Counted from the stretch's first letter, positions 1 to 9,058 are shown. The stretch is DNA of 64,000 bases from SZUA-36 sp963727635 (GCA_963727635.1 CAVSHP010000028.1:56117-120116); one strand, 5' to 3'. Numbers and translations: made by a program. The notes: generated by a model from the sequence alone, not told the origin.

Positions 1-236
1 ACGGCGTCGGAAAGACTGGCGGCCGAGGACAACTCTTCCCGGTCGCGGAAGACCGGCGACAGTGGTTTTGACCGCCCGTCAGCGGATATGCCCTGAATTA
101 CGACACCGCGTGGCGGTTTATAAGATTCCAGCGCCCGGTGCAACCAGCGTGCCCACACACTGTCCGCGTGGCTGTAGCTGATGAAAACCCGGTATTTGAA
201 ATCCCTGTCTTTACCGCCTGCCGCGGCTTCTGTCAT
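1..236 (-). CDS. TIR-domain protein, N-terminal part (runs off left edge)
   Basis: The 78 visible residues begin a TIR (Toll/interleukin-1 receptor) domain. YRVFISYSHADSVWARWL at about residues 15-32 is the beta-A/alpha-A signature, and PVFRDREELSS at 61-71 is the BB-loop region typical of bacterial TIR_2 proteins. Bacterial TIR domains commonly hydrolyse NAD+ or act as signalling scaffolds, and in long proteins they are often followed by TPR or WD repeats. The catalytic Glu and anything downstream lie outside the window, so neither activity nor architecture can be judged. The ATG shares one base with the TGA of the upstream gene (TGATG), which points to translational coupling. Confidence 0.85.
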   Translation of the reverse strand, partial: MTEAAAGGKDRDFKYRVFISYSHADSVWARWLHRALESYKPPRGVVIQGISADGRSKPLSPVFRDREELSSAASLSDA

Positions 237-571
237 CAGTTTCGAATGACAGGTTTGCCGTCTGGATTTGGTCCCGTCTTGGTTGAGTCATATTTTACTC
301 CACCCTGAGTGACGACAATTACGTACGGGTATTCGGGACCTGCCGGCGCCCGGTTGTTACAGGTGATTTTCTTCCGATCCACGTCAATGCTTTGCCTGTA
401 GAAATACGCCTGGTCCAATTCATTCAGACGGTCGAACTCGAAAGTCTCACCTTTCTTTCTTTTCCATTGAATTTTGCGTCCGACGGCGTTTAATTTTCGA
501 TCTGAAATGACGACTGGCGGATTTAGCGTAGTATCCAGACTCACTTCCAATACGACTTTATTTTTAGACAT
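236..571 (-). CDS. Small partner protein coupled to the TIR gene
   Basis: A 111-residue soluble protein without signal peptide or membrane segment. I chose the ATG at 571 because AAGGAG lies at 586-581, nine bases upstream; the in-frame TTG at 577 would be too close to it. The sequence alternates short hydrophobic strands with charged turns, including KIQWKRKKGETFEF and YPYVIVVTQGG, and ends in a PDGKPVIRN motif. This suggests a small all-beta (sandwich) fold. I recall similar short proteins beside TIR or caspase-like genes in proteobacteria, but I cannot name a family. The one-base stop/start overlap with the TIR gene suggests co-translation and a functional pair. Confidence 0.7.
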   Translation of the reverse strand: MSKNKVVLEVSLDTTLNPPVVISDRKLNAVGRKIQWKRKKGETFEFDRLNELDQAYFYRQSIDVDRKKITCNNRAPAGPEYPYVIVVTQGGVKYDSTKTGPNPDGKPVIRN

Positions 572-697
572 GATCAATCTCTCCTTAACAGTTATTGAAA
601 ATATTTTGTTACTTTGAGTTTAGCTGAAAATTTAGATATTTCTGAAGCCTGAGACTATGCTTGGTGTATAGGAAATTTCCCCTGGGAGCACTGGATC

Positions 698-2363
698 ATG
701 AAATTTTTTGCCCTGGTGTGCGCGTTGGCCTTTGTCGTTTGGGTTCTCGCGTCCTATCAAAAGGCCGATACATACAGGACCGAAATTGTCGGCCCAGTTG
801 TCCATGAACGCATGACACCAACGAAACGGGACATCGACCTGGCGCATCCACCCTCCGGATATTTGGCACCACACTGGAAGCCGGGTGAACCTACCATTGA
901 TCCCGGCGATATCGAGTCCTCGCAAGTCCGGTCCTTAGCGAGAGAAAGCTGGTTCAAAAAATTGTTATGGCGGCTGAGGTGCGCCATTTTTTCCTGCGGA
1001 TCAAAACCACAGGCAGAGGCACCCAAACCTCCCGTTCCCACCAGCGTAAATGAGGGTGTCAATTTTCAAGGGATTCCGTCGACCTCATTTATCGTCCCGG
1101 ATCCGGTTGGTGACATCGGTCCCGGTTACTACGTACAGGCGGTGAACTCGGCATTTCAGATTTTTAACAGGACCGGTGAGCCGGCGACTGATGCCCTTTA
1201 CATCAATGTCCTCTGGACTGGTGTGAATAGCCCTTGCAGCGAGGGCAATCCGATAGACCCCGTTGTCCGCTATGACAAGGTGGCAGAGCGTTGGCTGATC
1301 AGCGGATTTGTCTCGCCGTCCTCAGATTACATGTGTATTGCCGTCTCCCAATCGGCGGACCCGGTGAGTGGTGGTTGGTTCCTGTATGAATTCAAGGCCG
1401 TGGATCCAATCACCAACGTGCGCTTTTTCGATTGATGCTCCCAAGATATCCGTCTGGCCCGATGCCTATTATCTGAGCACGGTAGAAAGTTTGACCCTCG
1501 GGGTCGACGCCTGGGCCCTCGAGCGTGACAAGATGCTGGCGGGACAGCCGGCGGGAGTGGTCCGTTTCCATATTTCGCCGCCGGGTATTGCCTTGCTTCC
1601 AGGTGATCCGGACGGATCGCCGCCACCTGCGGGTTCACCCGCCTGGTTTGCACGCCAGGTGGACAGTGGTGACGATCATGGCCGTGTCGAAGTATTCAAG
1701 TTTTCCGCTGACTGGGCAACGACTGGCAACTCAACCTTTAAGCTGGCGGACAGCCTGACTGTCAAATCGTTTAATTCGTTTTTTTGCAAAAATGATCTTT
1801 TAGACCCTTGCGTGCCCCAGCCGGGGACTGACCGGGTGCTGGAAACCCTGGGAACCTGGCCGCAATGGCGACTTCAATACCGCAATATGGGCGATCATGA
1901 GACCCTGCTTTTCAACCACACCATTGACACCGATGGTGCGGGCCACGCCGGCATCAGGTGGTATGAATTACGCCGTCCAGACAATGGCAATTGGTCGATC
2001 TTTCAACTGGGTACCCACCAGGACGAGAAACTGAACTATTTCATGGGCGGCATTTCGATGGATAAGAAGGGCAATATCGCGCTGGGCTATGCGGCTTCGA
2101 GCTCCGATGTGTTTCCGGGCATCCGTGTAGCACACCGGATGGCCGGCGATGTGCCGGGATCAATGCCGGGAACCGAATACGTGGCCATGGCGGGTGGCGG
2201 TTCGCAGACCTCCGAATATCAAAGATGGGGCAATTACAGCACCATGGACGTCGATCCCGTCGATGACTGCACCTTTTGGTACACGCATGAATATTATGAA
2301 CAGACTTCGGAGTCTGGCTGGGTCACCCGGATCATCAGTTTCAAATTGCCCGGATGTAACTAG
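698..2363 (+). CDS. Large exported protein of unknown function, interrupted by a frameshift
   Basis: Two overlapping reading frames, 698-1435 and 1368-2363, together form one protein of about 554 residues. The first begins with a signal anchor (MKFFALVCALAFVVWVLASY) and runs to a stop at 1433-1435. The second continues with a matching sense (APKISVWPDAYYLST and onward). The frames join if one T is removed from the run at about 1426-1430, giving RFSIDAPK. The segments DPVVRYDKVAERWLISGF, CIAVSQSADPVSGGWFLYEF and SVWPDAYY are typical of large secreted beta-rich bacterial proteins, possibly propeller-like. No catalytic motif was recognised. The frameshift is more likely a homopolymer error than decay, because both halves look intact. 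Confidence 0.65.
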
Positions 2364-2500
2364 GTCCTGAAAATTTTCAGTTATTCAGCGTGGCGCACGG
2401 CAAAACAACCACTTAAATGCATCGCAGACCTTTTCTGTCTTGAGTTATCACCGGCCGCGCAATTACTATGACCTGGCACCTGTCGCTGGAAGCACACCAC

Positions 2501-3739
2501 ATGAAATTCAAAATCACGCATTGCCTCGGCTTGTTACTTTGCCTGCTCACCTTCACGCCGTTTGGCGCTGATGCCCTCGCCGCCGAACACCGTCCTTATG
2601 CACTGACGAACGTCAACATTTTCAACGGCGTCGATAACGACATCATATCCGGCAAGACCGTGCTGGTACGTGACGGTATCATCGAAGGTATGTTCGACGC
2701 CGCGGCCGATGTGCCTGACGATTACAGCGTCATCGATTGTGAAGGCAACTACCTGATGCCCGGCCTGATTGACGTCCACACCCACCTCGAAACACTGGAA
2801 CAGGCGGCTCGCGCGCTGGCATCCGGTGTAACGACCATCCGTACCGCCGGCGTGCCCGCCTACCAGGACGTGGCGATGGCGGCGCTTTCAAAGGCCGGCA
2901 AGATTCCCGGCCCGGACGTGGTGGCGGCCGGGGTTTACGTCACGCCGAGACTCGAAGATACGATTTTGGCCGACCCCCGCATGGTCCCGCTTGCGGATGG
3001 CGTCGAAAGCGACGAGGCCCTGCGACTGCTGGTCAAAATCAACCTGGACCACGGTGTGGCCGTCATCAAAACCCGCGGCACCGAACGTGCCGGCAGGGCC
3101 GATACCGACCCGAGGGAACAGGTTTATACGCAGCATCAGCTCGAAGTAGTCGTCGATGAGGCGCGCAAGGGCGGAGTCCCGGTGATGGTCCACGCGCATG
3201 GCGATGAAGGCGCGCGCGCCGCGGTGCTGGCCGGCGCCCGCAGTATCGAACACGGCAGTTATCTCGAACCCGACACCCTCAAACTGATGAAAGAGCGCGG
3301 CACCTGGCTGGTGCCGACCTACATCACGATGGTCGAGATGCTCGAAGAGGAATACGAGGGCGCCCTGCGTGTGCGTGGCACTTACATGGTGCCGAGGCTG
3401 GAAAAGGTCATTCGGCAGGCGCATGAGCTGGGCGTGCCGATCGCCACCGGCGCCGACAGCTATTACGATGCGCAGACCATCAACCGGATTTCTCTCGAAG
3501 CCTGGCACCTGGTGCGGCTCGGTCTGAGCACGTTTGAAGCCCTGCAGGCGGCCACCGTCAATTCCGCCGAACTGTTGATGCTGGGTGACAGCACCGGCCG
3601 TATCGAGACCGGCTTTGAGGCCGACATGATCCTGGTGCCGTCCAACCCCCTCGAGGATATCTCGGCATTGCAGGACATTTTGCTGGTGATGAGCAATGGC
3701 CGGGTTGCACTGAAACGGATCCCCTTCGCGAAAAGTTAA
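2501..3739 (+). CDS. Secreted amidohydrolase-superfamily metal-dependent hydrolase
   Basis: A 412-residue protein of the imidazolonepropionase/prolidase-like amidohydrolase group. A signal peptide (MKFKITHCLGLLLCLLTFTP) supports ATG 2501, preceded by GGAAG at 2488-2492, over the in-frame ATG at 2468. Metal-site motifs appear in the expected order: DVHTHLE with H93 and H95, a candidate bridging Lys in VIKTRG, His in VMVHAHG and SIEHGSYL, and Asp in ATGADSYYD. The C-terminus has the usual GRIETGFEADMILV strand returning to the small beta domain. Family members cleave C-N bonds in peptides or cyclic amides; the substrate is unknown. The pectinesterase gene begins 13 bp downstream, so the two may be co-transcribed. 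Confidence 0.88.
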   Translation: MKFKITHCLGLLLCLLTFTPFGADALAAEHRPYALTNVNIFNGVDNDIISGKTVLVRDGIIEGMFDAAADVPDDYSVIDCEGNYLMPGLIDVHTHLETLEQAARALASGVTTIRTAGVPAYQDVAMAALSKAGKIPGPDVVAAGVYVTPRLEDTILADPRMVPLADGVESDEALRLLVKINLDHGVAVIKTRGTERAGRADTDPREQVYTQHQLEVVVDEARKGGVPVMVHAHGDEGARAAVLAGARSIEHGSYLEPDTLKLMKERGTWLVPTYITMVEMLEEEYEGALRVRGTYMVPRLEKVIRQAHELGVPIATGADSYYDAQTINRISLEAWHLVRLGLSTFEALQAATVNSAELLMLGDSTGRIETGFEADMILVPSNPLEDISALQDILLVMSNGRVALKRIPFAKS

Positions 3740-3752
3740 ATGGGGACGGCGC

Positions 3753-4730
3753 TTGTTGCACATACTTAAAACGGTGCTACTGACTAGCTTGCTGGCACTG
3801 GCGAATACGGCGTCCGCGCAGGACTACCAGACACAGATGACCGTGGCGCAGGACGGTTCGGGCGACTTCACCAGCATCCAGGCCGCCATCGACGCCAGCA
3901 AGACCTTTCCTTACGAGCGCATCACCATCCACGTGAAAAATGGCATTTACAAGGAGAAGGTCGAGGTTTATCCCTGGAACCCGAACATATCGATGATCGG
4001 TGAAAGCCGTGACGGCACCATCATCACATTTGACGATTACTTCGACAAAATGCAAAAAGGCCGTAACAGCACCTTCCACACCTATACCCTGCGTGTGCGC
4101 GGCAACGATTTCCACGCCGAAAACCTCACCATCATCAATTCATCCGGCCCAGTGGGCCAGGCGGTGGCGCTGCATGTCGAGGCCGACCGGGTCTCTTTCG
4201 TCAACACCACCCTGAAAGGCTACCAGGATACCCTGTACCTGGCCGGCGAAGGTTACCGCTCGTATTTCAGGGACTGTCTTATCGAGGGGTCGGTGGACTT
4301 CATCTTCGGCGAAGGCACTGCGCTGTTCGAGAACTGTGAGATCAAGTCACTGACCGACGGCTACGTAACCGCTGCCTCAACCCCTCAGGGTGTCGATTAT
4401 GGCTTTGTCTTCAAACACTGCAGGCTGACCGCTGACGATGACGTCGACAAGGTGTACCTCGGACGGCCATGGCGGAAGTACGCAAAAACGGTATTCATGA
4501 ACAGCGATCTGGGTGCACACATCGTGCCGGCGGGCTGGGATCACTGGGAAAACCAGGCGAACAAGGAAACCGTGTTCTATGCCGAGTACGCCAACACAGG
4601 CCTTGGCGCACACAGGAGTGACCGCGTTCCATGGTCAAAACAGCTGAGCGGAGATGAGGCGCGGAAGTACACCATGGAGAATATTTTCAGGGGCTGGCAG
4701 CCCGGGGAATTGGATTCAAAGCGACCCTGA
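3753..4730 (+). CDS. Pectinesterase (carbohydrate esterase family 8)
   Basis: A 325-residue secreted enzyme expected to de-methylesterify homogalacturonan. It starts with TTG at 3753 (or 3756) behind a GGGGA Shine-Dalgarno. The signal peptide ends near ANTASAQD. CE8 hallmarks are all present: VAQDGSGDFTSIQAAID at the start of the beta-helix, QAVAL at 136-140, GYQDTL at 156-161, DFIFG at 182-186 and LGRPW at 236-240. D159, D182 and R238 fit the catalytic Asp/Asp/Arg. It sits between an exported amidohydrolase and a GH16 enzyme, forming a small set of secreted degradative genes. Confidence 0.93.
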   Translation: MLHILKTVLLTSLLALANTASAQDYQTQMTVAQDGSGDFTSIQAAIDASKTFPYERITIHVKNGIYKEKVEVYPWNPNISMIGESRDGTIITFDDYFDKMQKGRNSTFHTYTLRVRGNDFHAENLTIINSSGPVGQAVALHVEADRVSFVNTTLKGYQDTLYLAGEGYRSYFRDCLIEGSVDFIFGEGTALFENCEIKSLTDGYVTAASTPQGVDYGFVFKHCRLTADDDVDKVYLGRPWRKYAKTVFMNSDLGAHIVPAGWDHWENQANKETVFYAEYANTGLGAHRSDRVPWSKQLSGDEARKYTMENIFRGWQPGELDSKRP

Positions 4731-4837
4731 TCGAACGCTGGCAGATGGGAACCGGCTTCATGGCAAGATTGTGTTCTTCATCCTATACTGATTTCAGAGC
4801 GTCGCTAGCCGGGGCAACGCCGTCAACGGGGATTTTA

Positions 4838-5968
4838 ATGAGAAATAGCCGCTTATTCGTTTTTGCGTTGTTGTTGTCGGCCTGGCCGTCCTGGCTCGTG
4901 GCCCAGGAAATCCTTTTATTTGACGATTTCAATGGCGGCCCGCTGGATACTTCGACCTGGGGACAGGCTAACTGGAACATCGGTGACCGCACCCAATTCG
5001 GCAATCAGCCCGAATTTGGCAGTGAGGATGGCGACACCTTTATCCGTCTGCCGCTCGATACCTATAACCCCAACCTGCCTGGTCAGCGTGTATTGGGCAC
5101 CGAGATCTATTCCCTGCAGAACTTCAGTAACACCGGTGGTATCGAGTACCTGACGCGGGCGCGGCTGTCGACGGATGCGCCGGGTCTGGTGGCGGCCTTT
5201 TTCACCTACAACCAGAAACGCCAGAAAGGTCGCTGGATATCTGATGAAATCGACTTCGAAGTCCTGAGCAAGCAAGCCTCCAACGGTGTGCTGGCAACCA
5301 GCTGGAATGACTGGGGCGCGCCCGGCAGCAATTACGACGACGGCGTACACCACCTTGGAGAGTTTCTCGAGCTGCCTTCCTACGACTGGCAACAATGGAA
5401 CGACTACGCGATACGCTGGTATCCCGACCGCGTCGAGTGGTACGTCAATGAGCAATTGGTAAAGATACTGACCAGCCCGGTGCCGGACCAGGATCAGCCG
5501 GCGCGCGCCAGCCTGTGGGCCGCCGGTACGACCTGGCCGGATGCCTATGACACCACACTCGCGCCGGTCGGCTCAGCAGCACAGAACCAGCATTTCACCT
5601 GGGATATCGACTACATCATGGTCACTCGCCTGGATGGCGGTGGCGGTGGCGGTGGCGAGCAGCCGCCTGCGGCGCCGGGCGGTCTCGCTGCCAGCGTAAA
5701 CGGCACGCTGGTACAGTTGAACTGGACGGACAATGCCGACAACGAGACCGCTTATACGCTTTACAGGGCGTGGAAACCCAAGGGTAAGGCGCAGCCGGAC
5801 TTCATTGCCGTTGCACAGCTCGGTGCGAATACAACGAACATCGCCGATAGCCCGCCTAATGGCAGTCATCTTTACCGGGTCACGGCCTCGAATGCAGCCG
5901 GGGAATCATCACCCAGTAACACGGTGGGCGTGACGGTGGGTTCTACCAAGGGTGGTGGCAAACACTAG
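4838..5968 (+). CDS. Secreted glycoside hydrolase family 16 with fibronectin type III domain
   Basis: A 376-residue exported protein. ATG 4838 opens a signal peptide (MRNSRLFVFALLLSAWPSWL) cleaved near VAQE. Residues about 25-265 form a GH16 beta-jelly-roll. The active-site motif is DEIDFE at 136-141, with E137 as nucleophile, D139 as assisting residue and E141 as acid/base. A run of seven glycines then links to a C-terminal fibronectin-III domain (APGGLAASVNGTLVQLNWTD, and SHLYRVTASNAAGESSPS). GH16 enzymes cut beta-1,3/1,4-glucans, agar or carrageenan; the substrate cannot be set here. The preceding pectinesterase suggests polysaccharide degradation. Confidence 0.9.
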   Translation: MRNSRLFVFALLLSAWPSWLVAQEILLFDDFNGGPLDTSTWGQANWNIGDRTQFGNQPEFGSEDGDTFIRLPLDTYNPNLPGQRVLGTEIYSLQNFSNTGGIEYLTRARLSTDAPGLVAAFFTYNQKRQKGRWISDEIDFEVLSKQASNGVLATSWNDWGAPGSNYDDGVHHLGEFLELPSYDWQQWNDYAIRWYPDRVEWYVNEQLVKILTSPVPDQDQPARASLWAAGTTWPDAYDTTLAPVGSAAQNQHFTWDIDYIMVTRLDGGGGGGGEQPPAAPGGLAASVNGTLVQLNWTDNADNETAYTLYRAWKPKGKAQPDFIAVAQLGANTTNIADSPPNGSHLYRVTASNAAGESSPSNTVGVTVGSTKGGGKH

Positions 5969-5982
5969 CCCGAATTCGCTGT

Positions 5983-6372
5983 TTACAGATTTTCAGGTTC
6001 ACCCTGCCATAAAAGCCGGTAACCCAGTTCGTCCGCTTCCTCGACGTGCTCGAGCAGGGCGCTGAACTTCTCCCTGAATAATTTATCCGCGTGTGACTTC
6101 TCGTGTTGACCAAACGATTTCCAGTAGGTCACGATGGCAACGTGCTTCTGGTCGTTGCCGGCCTGATTGAGTGAACCCTCGGCCGATGCGAATCCCGTGA
6201 ACTCGAAAACCTGGCCGGCGATAAACCCACCCTCGTCGCTATAGTTGTTCTTGACCACGTTGCACATTTCGCCAAGCTCCAGTTCAAGATCCTCCGCGGT
6301 CACGCCTTCCTTTAAATAGATCCGGTTGAATAGCATGACGCAATCGAATGGTATGGTGATTGGAAGAAACAT
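5983..6372 (-). CDS. Small dimeric alpha/beta-barrel protein (monooxygenase-like)
   Basis: A 129-residue cytoplasmic protein, or 117 residues if it starts at the internal ATG at 6336. The pattern MLFNRIYLKEG, then VAIVTYWKSFGQHEKSHAD and LLEHVEEADELGYRLLW, resembles the dimeric ferredoxin-like fold of antibiotic-biosynthesis-monooxygenase/stress-response (ABM-like) proteins. In these, a conserved Trp and His lie in the middle of the domain. No heme-degradation triad can be assigned. It is convergent with the GH16 gene, leaving 14 bp between stops. No strong Shine-Dalgarno decides between the two starts. Confidence 0.6.
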   Translation of the reverse strand: MFLPITIPFDCVMLFNRIYLKEGVTAEDLELELGEMCNVVKNNYSDEGGFIAGQVFEFTGFASAEGSLNQAGNDQKHVAIVTYWKSFGQHEKSHADKLFREKFSALLEHVEEADELGYRLLWQGEPENL

Positions 6373-6476
6373 TTTCTTATTCCCGCTGATAGTTAAAAGT
6401 GTTGCTCCACGGTATTCGACATCGATGAAGATTCGGGCTTTTACATCGGTGCCGAAACTTACCCTGACTATAGTCC

Positions 6477-6695
6477 CTAAGTCCGTATCTTGCTTTGTTC
6501 TGAACCTGGATATTGCAACAGATCAAGCGTCCTGCCATCGCGTCTGCCATCGAGCTGGGGGAAAATGAACCACATCCAGTGGGTTCTTTTGCGGCCGTTC
6601 TGCAGCTCGGTAAGGACGTGACCGTATACCTGTTCCTGGGCCCTGATGAAACGGTCCAGATCGTTCGATTCGCTGCTTTTATCGATGTCTGTCAT
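6477..6695 (-). pseudogene. Truncated DUF1810 protein
   Basis: The first half of this 72-residue frame is a clear DUF1810 N-terminus: DLDRFIRAQEQVYGHVLTEL followed by GRKRTHWMWFIFPQLDG. Intact DUF1810 proteins are about 140 residues. Here the sequence loses resemblance right after FPQL and ends in unrelated GRTLDLLQYPGSEQSK. I found no continuation in the other minus-strand frames, so the gene appears to have lost its C-terminal half. Confidence 0.6.
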
Positions 6696-7035
6696 GGTCT
6701 AATCGGGTCGCAATTTCAGCCGCATTATTTTTACAGGCTGCGCATGTGGAAACCATTTCCCACCGGGCAGTCTTCAATGAATTCGCGGTTTAATGGTGTC
6801 ATTTTCAGAATTCAGATATCTCTAATCATTTGGCAAAGACGCTTTACCGACGCTTTTATTGTCACCCATTAGCGTAATGGTGTCTTCACCCTGGGTTTTC
6901 AGTGCTGGACTATTTCGCCTACACTGGGTTCATAAAAATCATGATATCCGGACGCAATGTGTTTTTGAGCAGGCTGGCTCAACCTGACAGCCATTGACTA
7001 AAAACGGTTCCGGTATCGTATCGCGGAGAAGGTAT
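6696..7035. other. Intergenic stretch of 340 bp
   Basis: No convincing gene is visible. The plus-strand frame that crosses it from 6513 covers the DUF1810 remnant antisense and has no recognisable domain. The region is locally AT-richer near 6820-6960 and probably carries the promoter of the downstream oxidoreductase; GGAGAAGG at 7025-7032 is that gene's ribosome binding site. Confidence 0.5.
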
Positions 7036-8139
7036 ATGAAGTTACGTTACAAAATTGCCGGCGGTTTGGTCGTTGTCGTGGCGCTTGGCATATCCGTGCT
7101 GGCGGTCATGATGAGCCACAATTCCGCCTGCCCGACAGCGGCTTTACAGGCTGCCGATGGAGAGGCGATGAAGGCCATCGTTTACCGTTGCTACGGATCA
7201 CCCGATGTGCTTGAGCTTGCAACCATCGAAAAACCGGTGCCCGCGGCCAACGAGGTTCTGGTCAAGGTCAAGGCGGCGTCCGTGAATCCGCTGGACTGGC
7301 ACTTTATGCGCGGTTCACCGTACGTCGTGCGTATCCAGTCCGGTTTGGGTGCACCGCATCAGATCCGCCTGGGAGTGGACTTTTCCGGTACCGTCGAGGC
7401 AGTTGGCAAGGACGTGCAGCACTTCAAGCCGGGTGACGGGGTGTTTGGCGGCAGGACCGGCGCGTACGCTGAGTACCTGACGGTTGCCGAAGACCGCGGA
7501 ATTGTGTTGAAGCCAGCCAATGTGAGTTACGAGCAGGCGGCTTCGGTCCCCATCGCCGCGATCACCGCCCTGCAGGCGCTGCGCGATGAGGGCCAGCTAA
7601 AAGCAGGGCAAAAAGTATTGATCAACGGCGCATCCGGCGGCGTGGGCACCTTTGCGGTGCAGATTGCCAGTGCAATGGGCGCCGAAGTGACCGGTGTGTG
7701 CAGCGCGCGCAATGCCGAAATGGTCCGCTCGATCGGCGCAACTCACGTCATCGATTACAAAAGCGAGGATTACACCGAAAGCGGAGAGCATTACGACCTG
7801 ATCCTCGACATGGTCGGCAATCACACGCTCTCGGAGAACCGCAGGGTCATGACGCCGGAGGGTAATTTCATCATCATCGGCGGCGGCAAAGGCAACTGGC
7901 TCGGGCCATTTGTGAACCCCATCAAGGCCTTGTTGTACTCACCGTTCGTCGACCAGCAGTTCGGCATGATGATGTCGCAGATGCGCAAGGATGACCTCGG
8001 TGTGCTGGCGGATTTACTGGAGGCCGGGGAAATCGTGCCGGTCATTGACCGCCGCTATCCGTTGAACGAGGTTGCAGAGGCGATCCGTTATTCGGAACAG
8101 GGCCATGCGCGGGGCAAGATCGTCATCAACCTGGAATAG
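7036..8139 (+). CDS. Membrane-anchored zinc-independent MDR oxidoreductase (quinone reductase-like)
   Basis: A 367-residue medium-chain dehydrogenase/reductase. ATG 7036 has a strong Shine-Dalgarno (GGAGAAGG). The first 25 residues, MKLRYKIAGGLVVVVALGIS and onward, form an N-terminal membrane anchor or signal, unusual for this normally cytoplasmic family. After it comes the standard body: MKAIVYRCYGSPDVLEL, GVDFSGTVEAVGKDV, then the Rossmann motif INGASGGVGTFAVQIASAMG and HVIDYKSEDYT. No zinc-binding cysteines are present, which fits the quinone oxidoreductase branch using NADPH. The substrate is unknown. Confidence 0.85.
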   Translation: MKLRYKIAGGLVVVVALGISVLAVMMSHNSACPTAALQAADGEAMKAIVYRCYGSPDVLELATIEKPVPAANEVLVKVKAASVNPLDWHFMRGSPYVVRIQSGLGAPHQIRLGVDFSGTVEAVGKDVQHFKPGDGVFGGRTGAYAEYLTVAEDRGIVLKPANVSYEQAASVPIAAITALQALRDEGQLKAGQKVLINGASGGVGTFAVQIASAMGAEVTGVCSARNAEMVRSIGATHVIDYKSEDYTESGEHYDLILDMVGNHTLSENRRVMTPEGNFIIIGGGKGNWLGPFVNPIKALLYSPFVDQQFGMMMSQMRKDDLGVLADLLEAGEIVPVIDRRYPLNEVAEAIRYSEQGHARGKIVINLE

Positions 8140-8148
8140 CTTCGCGTC

Positions 8149-8733
8149 TCAGTAAGTTTTGCTTTGGCTTTTATCGATACCGTTGTATTCGTAGCGCTTT
8201 TCATCGAGGCGATTGAGTATGCCCAGGGTCTCGCCAAATGGCCGGTTCAGGAAGGTGCCGCCGCCAAAACGCCAGCCATCCTCTGAATTGCTCATCAGGA
8301 CGTATTCCTTTTCCATATCACCAATTTTTTCATAGTGGCTGTTCAAAACGATAATGACCACCTGCATGTCCTTGCGGTAGCAGTGACCCATTTCGGTGCA
8401 GGGTATCTTGTCGGCGGCGATGGCGGAAACAAAAACCGGCTCGTATTCGTTTAGCCTGCCGTTCCTGTGCAGACTTTTGCTCATCGCCTTTTTCCACATC
8501 CGCCGGGTTTTCCACTTTTGGATACGCGGGTGAACCAGTTTGTACTGGGCCTCAAAATCCTTGCGTTGGTAAGCGGCTGTCCATTCCTCGAAGACTTCCA
8601 CCGACCTGGCCATCTCTTCATCCGTGGCCAAAGGCGGTATCTCGATCGTCTCGCCCCGGGACAGGGTGGAAACCGACAGCAAAGCCAACAGCGAAATCAA
8701 TTCGAGGTGAATTTCAAATTTTTTCAGAATCAC
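8149..8733 (-). CDS. Exported protein, possibly DUF4019-like
   Basis: About 194 residues from GTG 8733, chosen because a signal-like segment (LELISLLALLSVSTLS) follows it. Longer in-frame starts up to 8889 would add an unlikely basic leader. The mature part has WTAAYQRKDFEAQYKLVHP, MWKKAMSKSLHRNGRL and RFGGGTFLNRPFGETLGIL. The pattern is reminiscent of DUF4019/NTF2-like periplasmic proteins, with a conserved aromatic near a WRF strand. No catalytic residues are evident. Two cysteines (IPCTEMGHCY) could form a disulfide. It is convergent with the oxidoreductase upstream on the plus strand. Confidence 0.6.
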   Translation of the reverse strand: MILKKFEIHLELISLLALLSVSTLSRGETIEIPPLATDEEMARSVEVFEEWTAAYQRKDFEAQYKLVHPRIQKWKTRRMWKKAMSKSLHRNGRLNEYEPVFVSAIAADKIPCTEMGHCYRKDMQVVIIVLNSHYEKIGDMEKEYVLMSNSEDGWRFGGGTFLNRPFGETLGILNRLDEKRYEYNGIDKSQSKTY

Positions 8734-8854
8734 GGCACTATCGTAATAGATTCGGAGGCGCAGATAGGGATTGGGAGCGGGCTTGACCGTGTTATCGGAG
8801 CGTTCTGCCGCAGCGTCGTTGGTTGGGCCTGGCCAGGCACCGTACAGTGCCCGG

Positions 8855-9058
8855 CGGGCGACGGAGATCGAATTCGTCGACGGCAACATGATCGTCTACA
8901 ACCCCCATGCAGAGGACCAGAACGGTCAGTTCCTGGCACGGGAAACCTACTACGGTATCAGTGAAAACTCCTTCAGCATCAAATCCGACCGTTCCTACGA
9001 CGGCGGCAAGACCTGGCAACCGGGGATTTACGCCATCGAAGCAACCCGCTTGCCCTGA
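8855..9058 (+). pseudogene. C-terminal remnant of a DUF1579-like protein
   Basis: The open frame from about 8855 to the TGA at 9056-9058 encodes EIEFVDGNMIVYNPHAEDQ, LARETYYGISENSFSIKSD and RSYDGGKTWQPGIYAIEATR. This resembles the C-terminal beta-barrel strands of DUF1579-like proteins, where ADGGKTW and FxATR motifs recur. The frame has no credible start or N-terminal half: upstream it runs into sequence antisense to the neighbouring gene's leader. I read it as a remnant left by deletion. Confidence 0.45.

Noticed and set aside
2888..3763. 291-residue minus-strand frame opposite the first amidohydrolase
   Set aside because: It is antisense to a gene with clear metal-site motifs; its own translation is His/Gln/Arg-rich with no family, as expected of a shadow of GC-rich coding DNA.
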